This document shows, one piece after another, positions 7,781 through 16,648 of a stretch of DNA of 64,000 nucleotides. The stretch is from Palsa-459 sp963841965. Its GTDB lineage: Bacteria > Actinomycetota > Acidimicrobiia > Acidimicrobiales > RAAP-2. The notes below the pieces were generated by a model. It did no database searches. It saw nothing but the letters and a program-made list of their open reading frames with translations, and was not told where the DNA came from. The stretch lies in NCBI GenBank assembly GCA_963841965.1, contig CAWJES010000010.1, positions 372,001 to 436,000 of the forward strand, read 5' to 3'. The position numbers and the translations under genes were made by a program. How positions within the stretch are numbered: the first letter of the stretch is position 1; each line of letters begins with the position of its first letter.

Positions 7781-8814
7781 TCCGCCTCGCGGCGGTCCCG
7801 CGTCTCGAACCAGCGACGCAGCCCCGCCGCGTTCGAGTGCACGCCCGAGAGCACCTCCGCCTTGGCCAGGTGCTCCTCTGCCACGCCCTCGATCGCGAAC
7901 CGCGCCGACAGGGCGTCGGCGACGTCCCCACCGGCCCGCCACGCCTCCTCTGCGACCTCCGCCCAGCTCACGAGGACCTCGTCGGCCTCCGCCAGGAGGT
8001 CCGCCGGGTCGTCGAGGAGCCCGTAGTGCGCCAGCGCCACGCCTGAGGGGCGCCGCTCGGAGAATCGCCGGAGCGACTCGCGCGCCGCCAGGAGGTCGAA
8101 GTCGGGGGGCGGGGTGGCCGGCCGCAGCACGCCGATGTCGGGCAGCCGGACCCCGACGGCGTCTCCCGCGAAGAGGATCCCCGACTGCGAGTCGTGGAGC
8201 GCTAGATGGTGCTTCGCGTGGCCCGGCGAGTCGATCGCCGTGATCGTCCGGCCGGCGCCGAGGTCGACCTCCTCGAGGTCCTCGAGCACGTGGAGCCGAT
8301 CGGCGTCGGTCGGCGAGAGCCGGCCGTAGAGCGAGTCGAGCAGGTCGCCGTACACGAGGGCCGCCGAGGCGACGAGGCGGGTCGGGTCCGCGAGGTGCCG
8401 CGCGCCTTTCGCGTGCACGTAGACGGTCGCTCGCGGGAAGGCCGCCGCCACGTCACCGACGCCGCCCGCGTGATCGAGGTGGATGTGCGTGACCACGATC
8501 CCGGCGAGATCCTCAGGGCCGAGCCCGACGGACTCGAGCGAGGCGAGCAGCACCGGGACCGAGCTCTGCGACCCGGTCTCGACGAGCACCGGCCGCGGCC
8601 CCTCGAGGAGATAGCCGGCGGTCACCCTCGACCAGCCGCCGAGCATTGTGTCGAGCTCGAGGACCCCGTCGGCGAGCCGGCGCGGTGCCATGGCCCCGGC
8701 CGGATCACCTGTTCGGGGCCCGTGGGGATGCGCGTGGGGATGCGGGTGCGCGTGACTGTGACCGTGTGCGTCCACGTGGTCGCCGCTGTTCGGTGCAGGT
8801 GTGGGAGCGTCCAT
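7777..8814 (-). CDS. Metallo-beta-lactamase-fold hydrolase with His-rich N-terminus
   Basis: A 345-residue hydrolase of the MBL superfamily. Metal-binding motifs: THIHLDHAG (HxHxDH), the HAKHHLALHD segment and FAGDAVG, and a late HYG. The C-terminal part is helical, as in glyoxalase II-like or DUF-type MBL proteins. The N-terminus is unusual, with ten histidines within residues 17-33 alternating with Ala, Pro and Gly, which may bind or store zinc. ATG 8814 is preceded by AGGAGG. The substrate is unknown. Confidence 0.88.
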   Translation of the reverse strand: MDAPTPAPNSGDHVDAHGHSHAHPHPHAHPHGPRTGDPAGAMAPRRLADGVLELDTMLGGWSRVTAGYLLEGPRPVLVETGSQSSVPVLLASLESVGLGPEDLAGIVVTHIHLDHAGGVGDVAAAFPRATVYVHAKGARHLADPTRLVASAALVYGDLLDSLYGRLSPTDADRLHVLEDLEEVDLGAGRTITAIDSPGHAKHHLALHDSQSGILFAGDAVGVRLPDIGVLRPATPPPDFDLLAARESLRRFSERRPSGVALAHYGLLDDPADLLAEADEVLVSWAEVAEEAWRAGGDVADALSARFAIEGVAEEHLAKAEVLSGVHSNAAGLRRWFETRDRREAD

Positions 8815-8827
8815 GGTCGAGTTCCTC

Positions 8828-10000
8828 CTAGTTCGGCGTGCAGGCTCCGGTCGATGCGGCGGCCGGCGAACGCTGTGCCCGCCGGACCTCGGGGACAAGC
8901 GCGGACGCCTCGATCGCGTAGGCGAGGTCGGTCTGGGTCAGCGAGCGGGAGAAGACCATCCCGATCGCCCGTCCGCCGGCCACGAGCGGGCTGCCCGAGT
9001 TCCCGGGGAGCACCGTCGCGGTGACGGCGTAGATAGGGCGGGTGACCAGGGATCCGCCGTAGATGTCACGCCCCTGGGCCAGGAACGACTCGGCGACGCC
9101 GGCTGGCTGGGCCGTGCGGGCGCCGTTCTCCGGGAAGCCGACGACGGCCGCGTGCGTGCCGACGGCAGCGGGCTCGGCGTCGAGGGAGACGGGACGAGAC
9201 TGCAGGCCCGGCACCCGGAGGATCGCAACGTCGAGCTGCGGGTCGAAGAGCACGACGGTGCTCGCGACGGCTCCCGAGGAGGTGACGACGTCCACGTGCG
9301 ACTCGCCGGCGACGACATGCGCGTTCGTGACCACGAGGCCCGGTGCGACGACGAACGTCGTTCCCTCGCGGGTCACCGAGCAGTTCCCCGAGGCGAGGAC
9401 CTTGTCCACGGATCCCGCGACCGACGCCGCGATGTCGCGGGCGCCGCGCGGGGTCGGGAGCGACACGGACGACGTCCGCGGCGGCGTGATCGCCGCGAAC
9501 GCCGCGGGGAACGCCTCGGTCGAGAGGAACGCCTGGGCGCGTGCGACCACGGCGGGCAGCGGAGGGAGCACGGCGTCGAGGGTCGTGAGCACCGCCGAAC
9601 GCTGGATCGGGCCGGTCAGCCACCCGATCGACGACTGCGTGAAGAGGCCTGCGACGAGCCACGCGGAGAGCAGCGCAGCGAGCACGCCGACGGCCGCGCC
9701 GGCGACCGCGTCGACGGACCCGAGGTGAAGGCGCCGCATCGTCACGTTCGCCCACTTGCCGAGCACGCGGCCGCCGAAGCCCGCGAGCACGGCGACGCCG
9801 AGGATGATGCCGAGCGTCACGATCGTCCGAAGCGGCCCGGCGGTCAGCCGGCCCGCGATCGGGACCGCGACGACCGACCCGATGGCGAGCCCGACCACGA
9901 AGCCGAGGAACCCCAGCAGCTGCGTGAGCGCGCCGAGCGAACGTCCCCGCACGGCGGCGGCGACGGCCCACACGATCACGACGATGTCGATCCAACTCAT
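8828..10000 (-). CDS. marP: MarP-like membrane serine protease (CvpA + trypsin-like)
   Basis: A 390-residue protein: four membrane segments of a CvpA/colicin-V domain (about 4-125) followed by a periplasmic trypsin-like protease domain. The catalytic triad is H228 (TNAHVV), D257 (PQLDVAIL) and S335 (PGNSGSP). C207 and C387 sit where the activity-modulating disulfide of mycobacterial MarP (Rv3671c, acid and oxidative stress resistance) is found. The start ATG 10000 fits the family N-terminus (MSWIDIV); an ATG at 10045 in frame is an alternative. Its start lies 53 bases from the divergent lipoprotein gene. Confidence 0.9.
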   Translation of the reverse strand: MSWIDIVVIVWAVAAAVRGRSLGALTQLLGFLGFVVGLAIGSVVAVPIAGRLTAGPLRTIVTLGIILGVAVLAGFGGRVLGKWANVTMRRLHLGSVDAVAGAAVGVLAALLSAWLVAGLFTQSSIGWLTGPIQRSAVLTTLDAVLPPLPAVVARAQAFLSTEAFPAAFAAITPPRTSSVSLPTPRGARDIAASVAGSVDKVLASGNCSVTREGTTFVVAPGLVVTNAHVVAGESHVDVVTSSGAVASTVVLFDPQLDVAILRVPGLQSRPVSLDAEPAAVGTHAAVVGFPENGARTAQPAGVAESFLAQGRDIYGGSLVTRPIYAVTATVLPGNSGSPLVAGGRAIGMVFSRSLTQTDLAYAIEASALVPEVRRAQRSPAAASTGACTPN

Positions 10001-10053
10001 CGCTTCGGAGGGTAGACCGGCCCGGAGGCCTGTCGCGCCTACCATCGTGCGGC

Positions 10054-11145
10054 GTGGGTCCCCGCAATCTCCTCGTGGCGCTCGCGCTGGGCGGATGCGT
10101 CCTCGCGGGGTGCGCGACGACGAGCACCCCGCCCGCGCCGGTCGCCCCCGACGGGACCGGTAGCCCCGTGGCCAATCCGTCGGTCACCATGTCGACGGTC
10201 GCCTGCGAGAGCCTCGGGTGGTGCGTCGCTGCGGGCACGGACCCGAGCGGGGCGACCTCGAGCACCGGCATCGAGGTCTCGCTGGGCGGCCGGTCGTCGT
10301 GGATCTCTGCGAAGGCCCCGGCGCTGACCGGCACGACCCTCGCCTCGGCCTCGTGCTGGAGTTCCGGCTGCCTGATCGGCGGATCCGGTCCGACCGGCGC
10401 GGTCGTCGTGCTGGTCGACCCCTCCGCGGCGGTCGCCGCCCTGCGCGCGTCGCCACCGCCGGGTGACGACGTCTCGGCGCTCTCATGCGTCGCCGCCGAG
10501 AGCTGTCTCGCCCTCGTGACGGGCCTGACGTCGACCTCGCTCTACCGCACCAGCAACGCGGGCGGCACCTGGCAGGAGGTCGCCGCGCTGCCCGCGACGC
10601 TCTCGGTGGGGACCGGCCTCTCGTGCGTCTCGGCGATCCAGTGCGTGGCCGTGGGGACCGGCCCGTCCGGCGGCGTCGCGGCGGTGACCTCGACGGGAGG
10701 CACGGCGTGGGCCCTCGCGGCCCAGCCGTCCGGGCTCGTCGCCTACACCGCGGTGAGCTGCGCGCTGCCGACCACGTGCCTCGCGACCGCCCAGCTGAAC
10801 GCGACGCAGTCGGTGCTCCTCGCCAGCCGCGACCTCGGTGCCAACTGGCTCGAGCAGGCGACGGGCGTGGACGCGCCCGCCGCGGTGTCATGCGCGGCGG
10901 TCACGGTCGTGACGACCGTGACGAAGGGCCTCACCGTCACGACCGTGCGCAAGCCGGGGACCTCGTGCGTTGTCGGCGGCTCGGCCGAGGACGCCTCGGG
11001 GTCCATCGACCACCTCCAGGACCTGGTCAGCGGGGCGACCCTCACCCTCGCGTACGTCCCCAACCCCGTGATCGGCGTGGCATGCGCGACGCCGACCCGC
11101 TGCGCCGGCGTCACGCCGAGCAGCACGGTCTCTTTCGTCAGCTAG
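10054..11145 (+). CDS. Lipoprotein with repeated C-x5-C blades (propeller-like)
   Basis: A 363-residue predicted lipoprotein: signal peptide with lipobox LAGC near residues 17-20, a low-complexity linker, then about seven repeats in which two cysteines four to five residues apart begin each unit (for example CESLGWCVAAG, CVSAIQCVAVG, CATPTRCAGV). Hydrophobic strands and TSNAGGTW-like turns between them resemble sialidase/BNR-type beta-propellers. Each cysteine pair could form a local disulfide outside the cell. Function unknown. A similar but separate protein is encoded at 61454-62674. The stop overlaps the convergent aldehyde dehydrogenase stop. Confidence 0.75.
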   Translation: MGPRNLLVALALGGCVLAGCATTSTPPAPVAPDGTGSPVANPSVTMSTVACESLGWCVAAGTDPSGATSSTGIEVSLGGRSSWISAKAPALTGTTLASASCWSSGCLIGGSGPTGAVVVLVDPSAAVAALRASPPPGDDVSALSCVAAESCLALVTGLTSTSLYRTSNAGGTWQEVAALPATLSVGTGLSCVSAIQCVAVGTGPSGGVAAVTSTGGTAWALAAQPSGLVAYTAVSCALPTTCLATAQLNATQSVLLASRDLGANWLEQATGVDAPAAVSCAAVTVVTTVTKGLTVTTVRKPGTSCVVGGSAEDASGSIDHLQDLVSGATLTLAYVPNPVIGVACATPTRCAGVTPSSTVSFVS

Positions 11146-12875
11146 CTCCGGAGGGCCGAGAACAGCAGGGCGGGGAGCTTCACGGCCGACGGCGACGACT
11201 CGAACGCGACGAAGCGCTCCATCGTTGCCGACCCGCCCTTCGAGGTCGCGAACCACGCGGGGGGCGGGACGGCCCGGAACGGGCCGGTGACGACCGACTT
11301 CTGGGGGCGGTCGAAGAGCAGCGCGTTGCCGACGACCCCGGAGCCCGACTGGATGTCGGTCACCGGGTGCCCCGGGTACGCGCCCCAGGTGGTCGTGGCG
11401 TACGCGAAGGACATCGCGTGCCACAGGTTGAGACCGATCGAGCCGTAGCGGAGATCCGAGAGGGCAGCGTCAATCCGCGGGCCGACCACGGCGTCCTTCA
11501 GCTGCTTCGGATGCGCGAGCACGGTCATCGAGAGGGTCCCCCAGACGACGTCGTTGCAGAAATCGACGGCCGCGTCGACGAACTGCTCGGGCGACGGCGC
11601 GTCGAGCGCCGTCTCGCTCATGAGGCTGCAGAAGGCCTCGACATTCAGTGCGATGTCGTCGGTGCCGCCGGCGTCGATGTCGCGCAGGATCGTCCACGCG
11701 AGCCGCTCGTCGTCCGCCGCGCCGAGCACCGCCGCATCTGGGTGCGCCTCGAGGAAGGCGGCGTACCGATCGCGCGCGCCCGGGTAGTACGCCCGTCTCG
11801 TCGGGATCCGCGAGAGCGTCGCCTCAAGCTCGTTGAGGAACGCGTCGCGCTGCGGCCAGTGCTTCCACGTCACGAGCACACGGGGCGTGAGGCAGTTGAA
11901 TCCCGCGTTGTTCGCGAGCATCGTCGCGACGTGCGCCGCCTGGTAGGTGAGGTCCTTCGCGGACCAGGTCCCAGGGACGATCACGACCGGTGACACGTTC
12001 CCGAGCTCGCTGCTCACGGGCTTGGTGATGAGGCGCTCGCCAGCGGCCTTGCGCCGGGCGCCCTCCTCGCCGGACCCGAACACGATGGCGTCGTGCGTCT
12101 TGTCCGATCCCGTGACGTGGATGTCGTCCACGAGGGAATGGCCGACCAGGTGCGCCCCGGCGGCGGCGCCCCCGCGGACGATCCGCAGCACGCCCTCATC
12201 GATGAGCGCCCTCATGGCCCGCTCCCAGTGCTCGACGAGGTAGTCATTGACCGGGTGCGCCTTGAGGACGACGACCTTGCCCTCCGCGAAGAGCTTCGTG
12301 AGGACGTCGCGGGGCCCGAGCGACGCGACGTTGCCCGCGCCGAGAACCAGCGAGACGCCGCGGTGGACCGAGGGATCGGCGTAACACGCGCCCTGGCCCA
12401 CCCGGACGTCCTCGATCGTGACGTCCGGCTGCATCCAGACTTCGCCGCGCTGTCCCGAGAACAGCACCCTGTCGAAACTGGTCCGCGGCATCACGCCCAC
12501 GACGATCCTGTCGCCGGGGGCGTGGCGCACGGGACCGGGGATCACCGGGCGGCCGGTCCGCGCGATCTCGCCGAGTGACTGGCGGAGCATCTGGGCCATG
12601 CGGACGAATGTGCCGATACCGCTGAAGAGCTCCTCGCCGGCACCGAAGGAGCCGGGTGCCAGGCCCTTCGCCGCGCAGGCTGCCTCGTTCCAGGCCGGTG
12701 CCGCGGCGGCGGTGTCGGCCACGACCCTCGCCAGCAGCGCCTCCCGCGACGACGGACCAGTGGAGGCCCAGCGGTCCACGTTCGAGGCGACCGCGATGAC
12801 CGCGGCATCGAGCGATGCGGAGTCGAAGCGCTCATCAGCGCTCGTCTGTGGTGCAACGGCCCCTCGCTGGGTCAC
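11142..12875 (-). CDS. Aldehyde dehydrogenase family protein
   Basis: A 577-residue protein of the aldehyde dehydrogenase superfamily, longer than the usual 480-500 residues. The catalytic cysteine lies in NNAGFNCLTPRV and the glutamate in SSELGNVSPVVIV. The region LVLGAGNVASLGPRD fits the cofactor fold. The ELGN motif instead of ELGGK and the extra length suggest a divergent group, possibly acyl-CoA-reductase-like. GTG 12875 has GAGGAGA upstream and is preferred over GTG 12899. Substrate unknown. Confidence 0.82.
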   Translation of the reverse strand: MTQRGAVAPQTSADERFDSASLDAAVIAVASNVDRWASTGPSSREALLARVVADTAAAAPAWNEAACAAKGLAPGSFGAGEELFSGIGTFVRMAQMLRQSLGEIARTGRPVIPGPVRHAPGDRIVVGVMPRTSFDRVLFSGQRGEVWMQPDVTIEDVRVGQGACYADPSVHRGVSLVLGAGNVASLGPRDVLTKLFAEGKVVVLKAHPVNDYLVEHWERAMRALIDEGVLRIVRGGAAAGAHLVGHSLVDDIHVTGSDKTHDAIVFGSGEEGARRKAAGERLITKPVSSELGNVSPVVIVPGTWSAKDLTYQAAHVATMLANNAGFNCLTPRVLVTWKHWPQRDAFLNELEATLSRIPTRRAYYPGARDRYAAFLEAHPDAAVLGAADDERLAWTILRDIDAGGTDDIALNVEAFCSLMSETALDAPSPEQFVDAAVDFCNDVVWGTLSMTVLAHPKQLKDAVVGPRIDAALSDLRYGSIGLNLWHAMSFAYATTTWGAYPGHPVTDIQSGSGVVGNALLFDRPQKSVVTGPFRAVPPPAWFATSKGGSATMERFVAFESSPSAVKLPALLFSALRS

Positions 12876-12968
12876 GGCGATCTCCTCTCGATGACCCACC
12901 GAGGCTACTTGGGGGCGTCGCTCGCCAGAGTGCTAGGCATCGGGCATGCGGACGGTGCGTACGAGACC

Positions 12969-13739
12969 ATGACGACACCTCCGGCAGGGTGGTACCCGGA
13001 CCCGGCGGGCGGCCCCGCATGGCGGCGGTGGGAGGGGCGCGGCTGGGGGACCGACACCGTGGCCTACGCTGCCGCACCCCCCGAGCGCGCCCTCATCGCA
13101 GCGGAGGAGCGCGCGTGGTCCAGGCTCCGCCCGATCATCACGTTCGCGATCGCCAGCCCCGCGGTGCTGCTCGCGGTCCTCGGGACCCAGCGGCCCTTCC
13201 TCCGCGAGGTGGCGACATGGGACCGGCAGTTCATGTCCGCCGTCCAGCACGGCACGACGAGGCCACCCCTCCCCAAGTTCCCCGGCTCGTCCGCCGTCGT
13301 CCTGCTCACGCTCGTGGCGTGCGTCCTTGCGATCGTGGGGCTCGCCTCGTGGTTCGCCTACATCACCGCGGCGACGCGCGTGGCGAAGGCCGCCGGGTAC
13401 GCGAACACGCACAACCGAGCGGAGATGACGATCGTCTTTCTCATCCCCTTCCTCGGTCCCTTCCTCGCCTGGACCGCGTCGAGGGACTGCCTGCCCAAGG
13501 GCCACGAGGCCTGCCGCACCTTGGCCGAGGGGTGGACGCTCATCGCGCTCGGCGAGGCCCTCTGGATCGCCTTCGGACAGATCGCGGGCTCCTCGGGGAT
13601 GAGCGGCCCCGCATGGACCCTCGTCGTCGCGTCGGCCGCTGTCTGGGTCACGGCGGCGATGGTGCTGCCGAGGGGGATCGCAGCGATCGTCGAGGACCAT
13701 CGCGCCCTCGACGTGCGTCCTGCGCGGGCATCCTCGTAG
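12969..13739 (+). CDS. DUF2510 membrane protein (DUF4328-like)
   Basis: A 256-residue membrane protein. The N-terminus carries the short DUF2510 motif GWYPDPAGGPAWRRWEG near residue 6, common on actinobacterial membrane proteins. It is followed by about five hydrophobic segments with a charged loop between, in a layout like DUF4328 proteins. ATG 12969 places DUF2510 at the extreme N-terminus; the open frame begins earlier, at 12891, overlapping the divergent gene. Function unknown. Confidence 0.75.
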   Translation: MTTPPAGWYPDPAGGPAWRRWEGRGWGTDTVAYAAAPPERALIAAEERAWSRLRPIITFAIASPAVLLAVLGTQRPFLREVATWDRQFMSAVQHGTTRPPLPKFPGSSAVVLLTLVACVLAIVGLASWFAYITAATRVAKAAGYANTHNRAEMTIVFLIPFLGPFLAWTASRDCLPKGHEACRTLAEGWTLIALGEALWIAFGQIAGSSGMSGPAWTLVVASAAVWVTAAMVLPRGIAAIVEDHRALDVRPARASS

Positions 13740-13784
13740 GCTCGCCCGTCGGACCTGCCGGCAATGACGATGGAGAGGCGCTCT

Positions 13785-14348
13785 ATGGCGTACGAGGAAT
13801 GGGGTCCCCTGGCCGGCCTCGTCGGCACGTGGGAGAGCGACGCGGGACTCGACGTCTCCTTCCACAACGACCTCGGGAAGATCGCCGAGACGCCCTACTC
13901 CGAGCGCACGACCTTCAAGCCCTTCGGCCCCGTCGACAACGGGAGCCAGATCCTCTACGGCCTGGACTACCGCACCGCCGCGTGGAAGGCGGGCGACGAC
14001 AATCCCTTCCACACCGAGGTGGGCTACTGGCTGTGGGACGTCGCCAACAAGCAGGTGATGCGCTGCTTCATGGTGCCGCGGGGCTCGACCCTCATCGCCG
14101 GGGCGACCGTCGAGGCGGACGCGAGGTCGTTCGTGATCGAGGCCGACCTGGGATCGACCACCTACGGGATCCTGTCCAACAAGTACCTCGACAGCTTCGC
14201 GCGGACGACCCGCTACGACGCCACCGTGACGATCGGCGACGGCGTCTTCAGCTACGACGAGACCACGACCGTCGAGCACTCGAAGAGCGCAGGGCTCATC
14301 CTGCACACCGACCGCAACACGCTGCGGCGCACGTCGACGGAGGCCTGA
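13785..14348 (+). CDS. Nitrobindin/FABP-like beta-barrel protein 1
   Basis: A 187-residue protein of the heme-binding beta-barrel (FABP/nitrobindin-like, DUF1794-type) class. Features: GPLAGLVGTWES at the N-terminus, NPFHTEVGYWLWD in the middle and HTDRNTLRR at the C-terminus, the last possibly carrying the histidine heme ligand. The family includes peroxynitrite-detoxifying nitrobindins, but the glycine-rich GTWxGxG start is only partly conserved. ATG 13785 has GGAGAGG six bases upstream. It overlaps the acyl-CoA dehydrogenase start by one base. A close paralog lies at 43559-44113. Confidence 0.8.
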   Translation: MAYEEWGPLAGLVGTWESDAGLDVSFHNDLGKIAETPYSERTTFKPFGPVDNGSQILYGLDYRTAAWKAGDDNPFHTEVGYWLWDVANKQVMRCFMVPRGSTLIAGATVEADARSFVIEADLGSTTYGILSNKYLDSFARTTRYDATVTIGDGVFSYDETTTVEHSKSAGLILHTDRNTLRRTSTEA

Positions 14349-15565
14349 TGTACGAGTGGAGCGAGGAGCATCAGGCGGTCGCCGCGGCCGTGCGCCGGTT
14401 CGTCGACGAGGAGATCCGGCCGATCCTCGACGAGCTGGAGTACGAGGACCTCCCCCCGTACGGCGTGCTGCGCAAGATGTTCGCGACGTTCGGGATGGAC
14501 CAGCTCGCCCGCGAGCAGTTCAAGCGGCAGTTCGACAGGCGGGTGTCGGATGTCGCCGAGGACGCGAAACGGCGCGGCGGCGGGGCATCGGGGCTCACGC
14601 TCATCCCGGTCATCGAGCTGTGCAAGGTGAGCCCGGGACTCGTGACGTCGCTCGGGGTCTCGACGGGCCTCGCCGGGGGCACGATCATGAAACTGGGGAC
14701 TCCCGAGCAGATGGAGCGCTTCGGACTCGACCTGCTCACGCTCGACAAGGTCGGCGCCTGGGCGATCACCGAGCCCGACAGCGGGTCTGACGCGCTCGGC
14801 GGCATGCGCACGACCGCACGCCGCGACGGGGACGAGTACGTGCTCAACGGCTCGAAGACGTGGATCACCAACGGCCCGTACGCGGACACCATGGTCGTGT
14901 ACGCGAAGCTCGACGACGGCACCGTGGACGACCCGCGGCAGCGCCCGGTGCTCACGTTCATCCTCTCGGCGGGCATGGACGGGCTCACCCAGTCCAAGCC
15001 CATGCGCAAGATGGGCCAGCACGCCTCGCCGACGGGCGAGCTGTTCTTCACAGACGTGCGCGTCGGCAGGGACCGGCTCCTCGGCGGGACCGAGGCGCCG
15101 AAGGGTGGCGGACGGCAGAGCGCGAAGGACAACTTCGTCACGGAGCGCGCCGGCGTGGCCGCGATGGCCCTGGGGATCATCGAGGAGTGCCTCCGGCTCT
15201 CCGTCGGCTACGCGAAGGCGCGATCGCTGTGGGGAAAGCCGATCTCGGAGTTCCAGCTCATCCAGTTGAAGCTCGCGCGCATGGAGGTCGCCCGCGTCAA
15301 CGTCCAGAACCTCGTCTTCTCGCACCTCGAGCGATCCGCTGCCGGCGCGACGCCGACGCTCGCGGAGGCATCGGCAATGAAGCTCTACAGCGCCCAGGCC
15401 GCCTTCGACGCGGCGAACGACGCGATCCAGCTGTTCGGCGGCAACGGCTACGTGTCGGAGTTCCGCGTCGAGCAGCTCGCCCGCGACGCGCGCGTGCTGC
15501 AGATCTACGCGGGGACCGACGAGATCCAGGTCGTCGCGATCGCGCGGGACCTCCTCAGCCGCTGA
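14348..15565 (+). CDS. Acyl-CoA dehydrogenase
   Basis: A 405-residue flavoprotein that would introduce an alpha-beta double bond into an acyl-CoA and pass electrons to ETF. Motifs: AITEPDSGSDALGG (FAD and acyl contacts), KTWITNG, the HASPTGELFF segment, and QLFGGNGYVSEFRVEQLARDARVLQIYAGTDEI at the C-terminus, where the base glutamate of many members sits. The start ATG shares a base with the preceding stop (TGATG), suggesting translational coupling. The tail overlaps the convergent phosphoesterase by 11 bases. Confidence 0.93.
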   Translation: MYEWSEEHQAVAAAVRRFVDEEIRPILDELEYEDLPPYGVLRKMFATFGMDQLAREQFKRQFDRRVSDVAEDAKRRGGGASGLTLIPVIELCKVSPGLVTSLGVSTGLAGGTIMKLGTPEQMERFGLDLLTLDKVGAWAITEPDSGSDALGGMRTTARRDGDEYVLNGSKTWITNGPYADTMVVYAKLDDGTVDDPRQRPVLTFILSAGMDGLTQSKPMRKMGQHASPTGELFFTDVRVGRDRLLGGTEAPKGGGRQSAKDNFVTERAGVAAMALGIIEECLRLSVGYAKARSLWGKPISEFQLIQLKLARMEVARVNVQNLVFSHLERSAAGATPTLAEASAMKLYSAQAAFDAANDAIQLFGGNGYVSEFRVEQLARDARVLQIYAGTDEIQVVAIARDLLSR

Positions 15566-16583
15566 TCCGGTCCGGGATCACGAAGGAGCGGTCAGCGAGC
15601 TCACCCATCGCATAGGGGCCGTAGAAGCCGGCGAACATGCCGCGCGTGCGCTCGGCCCACGCGACGGCGTCGGGCGACGTGGCGCGATGGAACACCTGCG
15701 CGATGCCGCGCTCGTGGACCCGGTACTCCGCCCAGGCGCCGGGGAAGTCCTTCACGCAGGCGACCTCGACGAAGGGGATCCCCCCGATCAGCTGCCGGCA
15801 GTTGCGGTGCGTGTGGCCGCAGAGGTAGGCGACGAGCGAGGGCCGGCGCGCGAAGACCTCGATGAGCGCGGCGGAGTCCTCCGGTGCGATCCCCTGGAAC
15901 CCCTCGCTGCGCTGGTCCCGGCCCGGATTCCAGACCGGGTGGTGGCCGAGGACCACCACGCGGCGGTCCGCCCGCGCACCCAGCTCGTCCAGCCAATCGA
16001 GCTGCTCAGCGTGCACGAACCCCGACGCGTGGTGCGGCTTCGACGTGTCGAGCACCGCGAGCGTCACCCCGTCGAGCGTCCGCTCCTGGTGGGACCACGC
16101 GGCGAACGACTGGCCGCGGTAGCAGTCGTGGTTCCCGCGGACGTGCATGAGGCGGTCGCCGAAGCGCCCGTCCCACAGCTCGAGGAACCTCGCGTAGTCC
16201 TCGTCCTCGCCGTCGTCGGTGAGGTCTCCCTTCACGACGACCGCCTGGGGATCGATGACTGCCATGTCCTCGATCACCGCAGCGTTCATGACGTCGGGAT
16301 AGGGCGGTGCGCCCGGATCGGCGCGCAGCTCCTCGAACTCCTCGGCACCCTCCAGGTGCCCGCAGACCGTCTCTCCGAGGTGGACGTCGTTCGCCGTCGC
16401 GAACGTGGTGATTCGAGGGCCGAGATCCTCGAGCGTGGTGAAGCCGATCCCGTGCAGCTCGTACGCACGGTCCGGCTCGAGATCCCCGACCGTGACCACG
16501 GCCCCGTCGACGAATAGCTCTGCACCGTCGGAGGCAACGGAGACGAGCTCGCGCACGAGCGGAGTGTACGGCCGTCGTGGCAC
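15555..16583 (-). CDS. Calcineurin-like metallophosphoesterase
   Basis: A 342-residue protein with all metallophosphoesterase motifs in order: NDVHLG (a DxH variant), GDLTDDG, GNHDCYRG, LGHHPVW and CGHTHRN. It is preceded by a region of about 60 residues (VDGAVVTVGDLEPDRAYELHG) resembling a small beta-sandwich, as in some 3',5'-cAMP or purple-phosphatase relatives. No signal peptide is seen, so it is probably cytoplasmic. The substrate is not predictable. The start is GTG 16583 at the beginning of the open frame; later starts are possible. Confidence 0.85.
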   Translation of the reverse strand: MPRRPYTPLVRELVSVASDGAELFVDGAVVTVGDLEPDRAYELHGIGFTTLEDLGPRITTFATANDVHLGETVCGHLEGAEEFEELRADPGAPPYPDVMNAAVIEDMAVIDPQAVVVKGDLTDDGEDEDYARFLELWDGRFGDRLMHVRGNHDCYRGQSFAAWSHQERTLDGVTLAVLDTSKPHHASGFVHAEQLDWLDELGARADRRVVVLGHHPVWNPGRDQRSEGFQGIAPEDSAALIEVFARRPSLVAYLCGHTHRNCRQLIGGIPFVEVACVKDFPGAWAEYRVHERGIAQVFHRATSPDAVAWAERTRGMFAGFYGPYAMGELADRSFVIPDRISG

Positions 16584-16648
16584 ACCGGCGTTAGTGTCGC
16601 CTCGGCGCTCGGCGAGGACACCCGCGAGCTGCGCCGGGCAGGAGGGGC

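Noticed and set aside
12891..15565. A 916-codon open frame joining the acyl-CoA dehydrogenase to an upstream low-complexity stretch
   Set aside because: Only the part from 14348 has family similarity; the rest is Arg/Gly-rich out-of-frame reading of other genes, typical of high-GC DNA.
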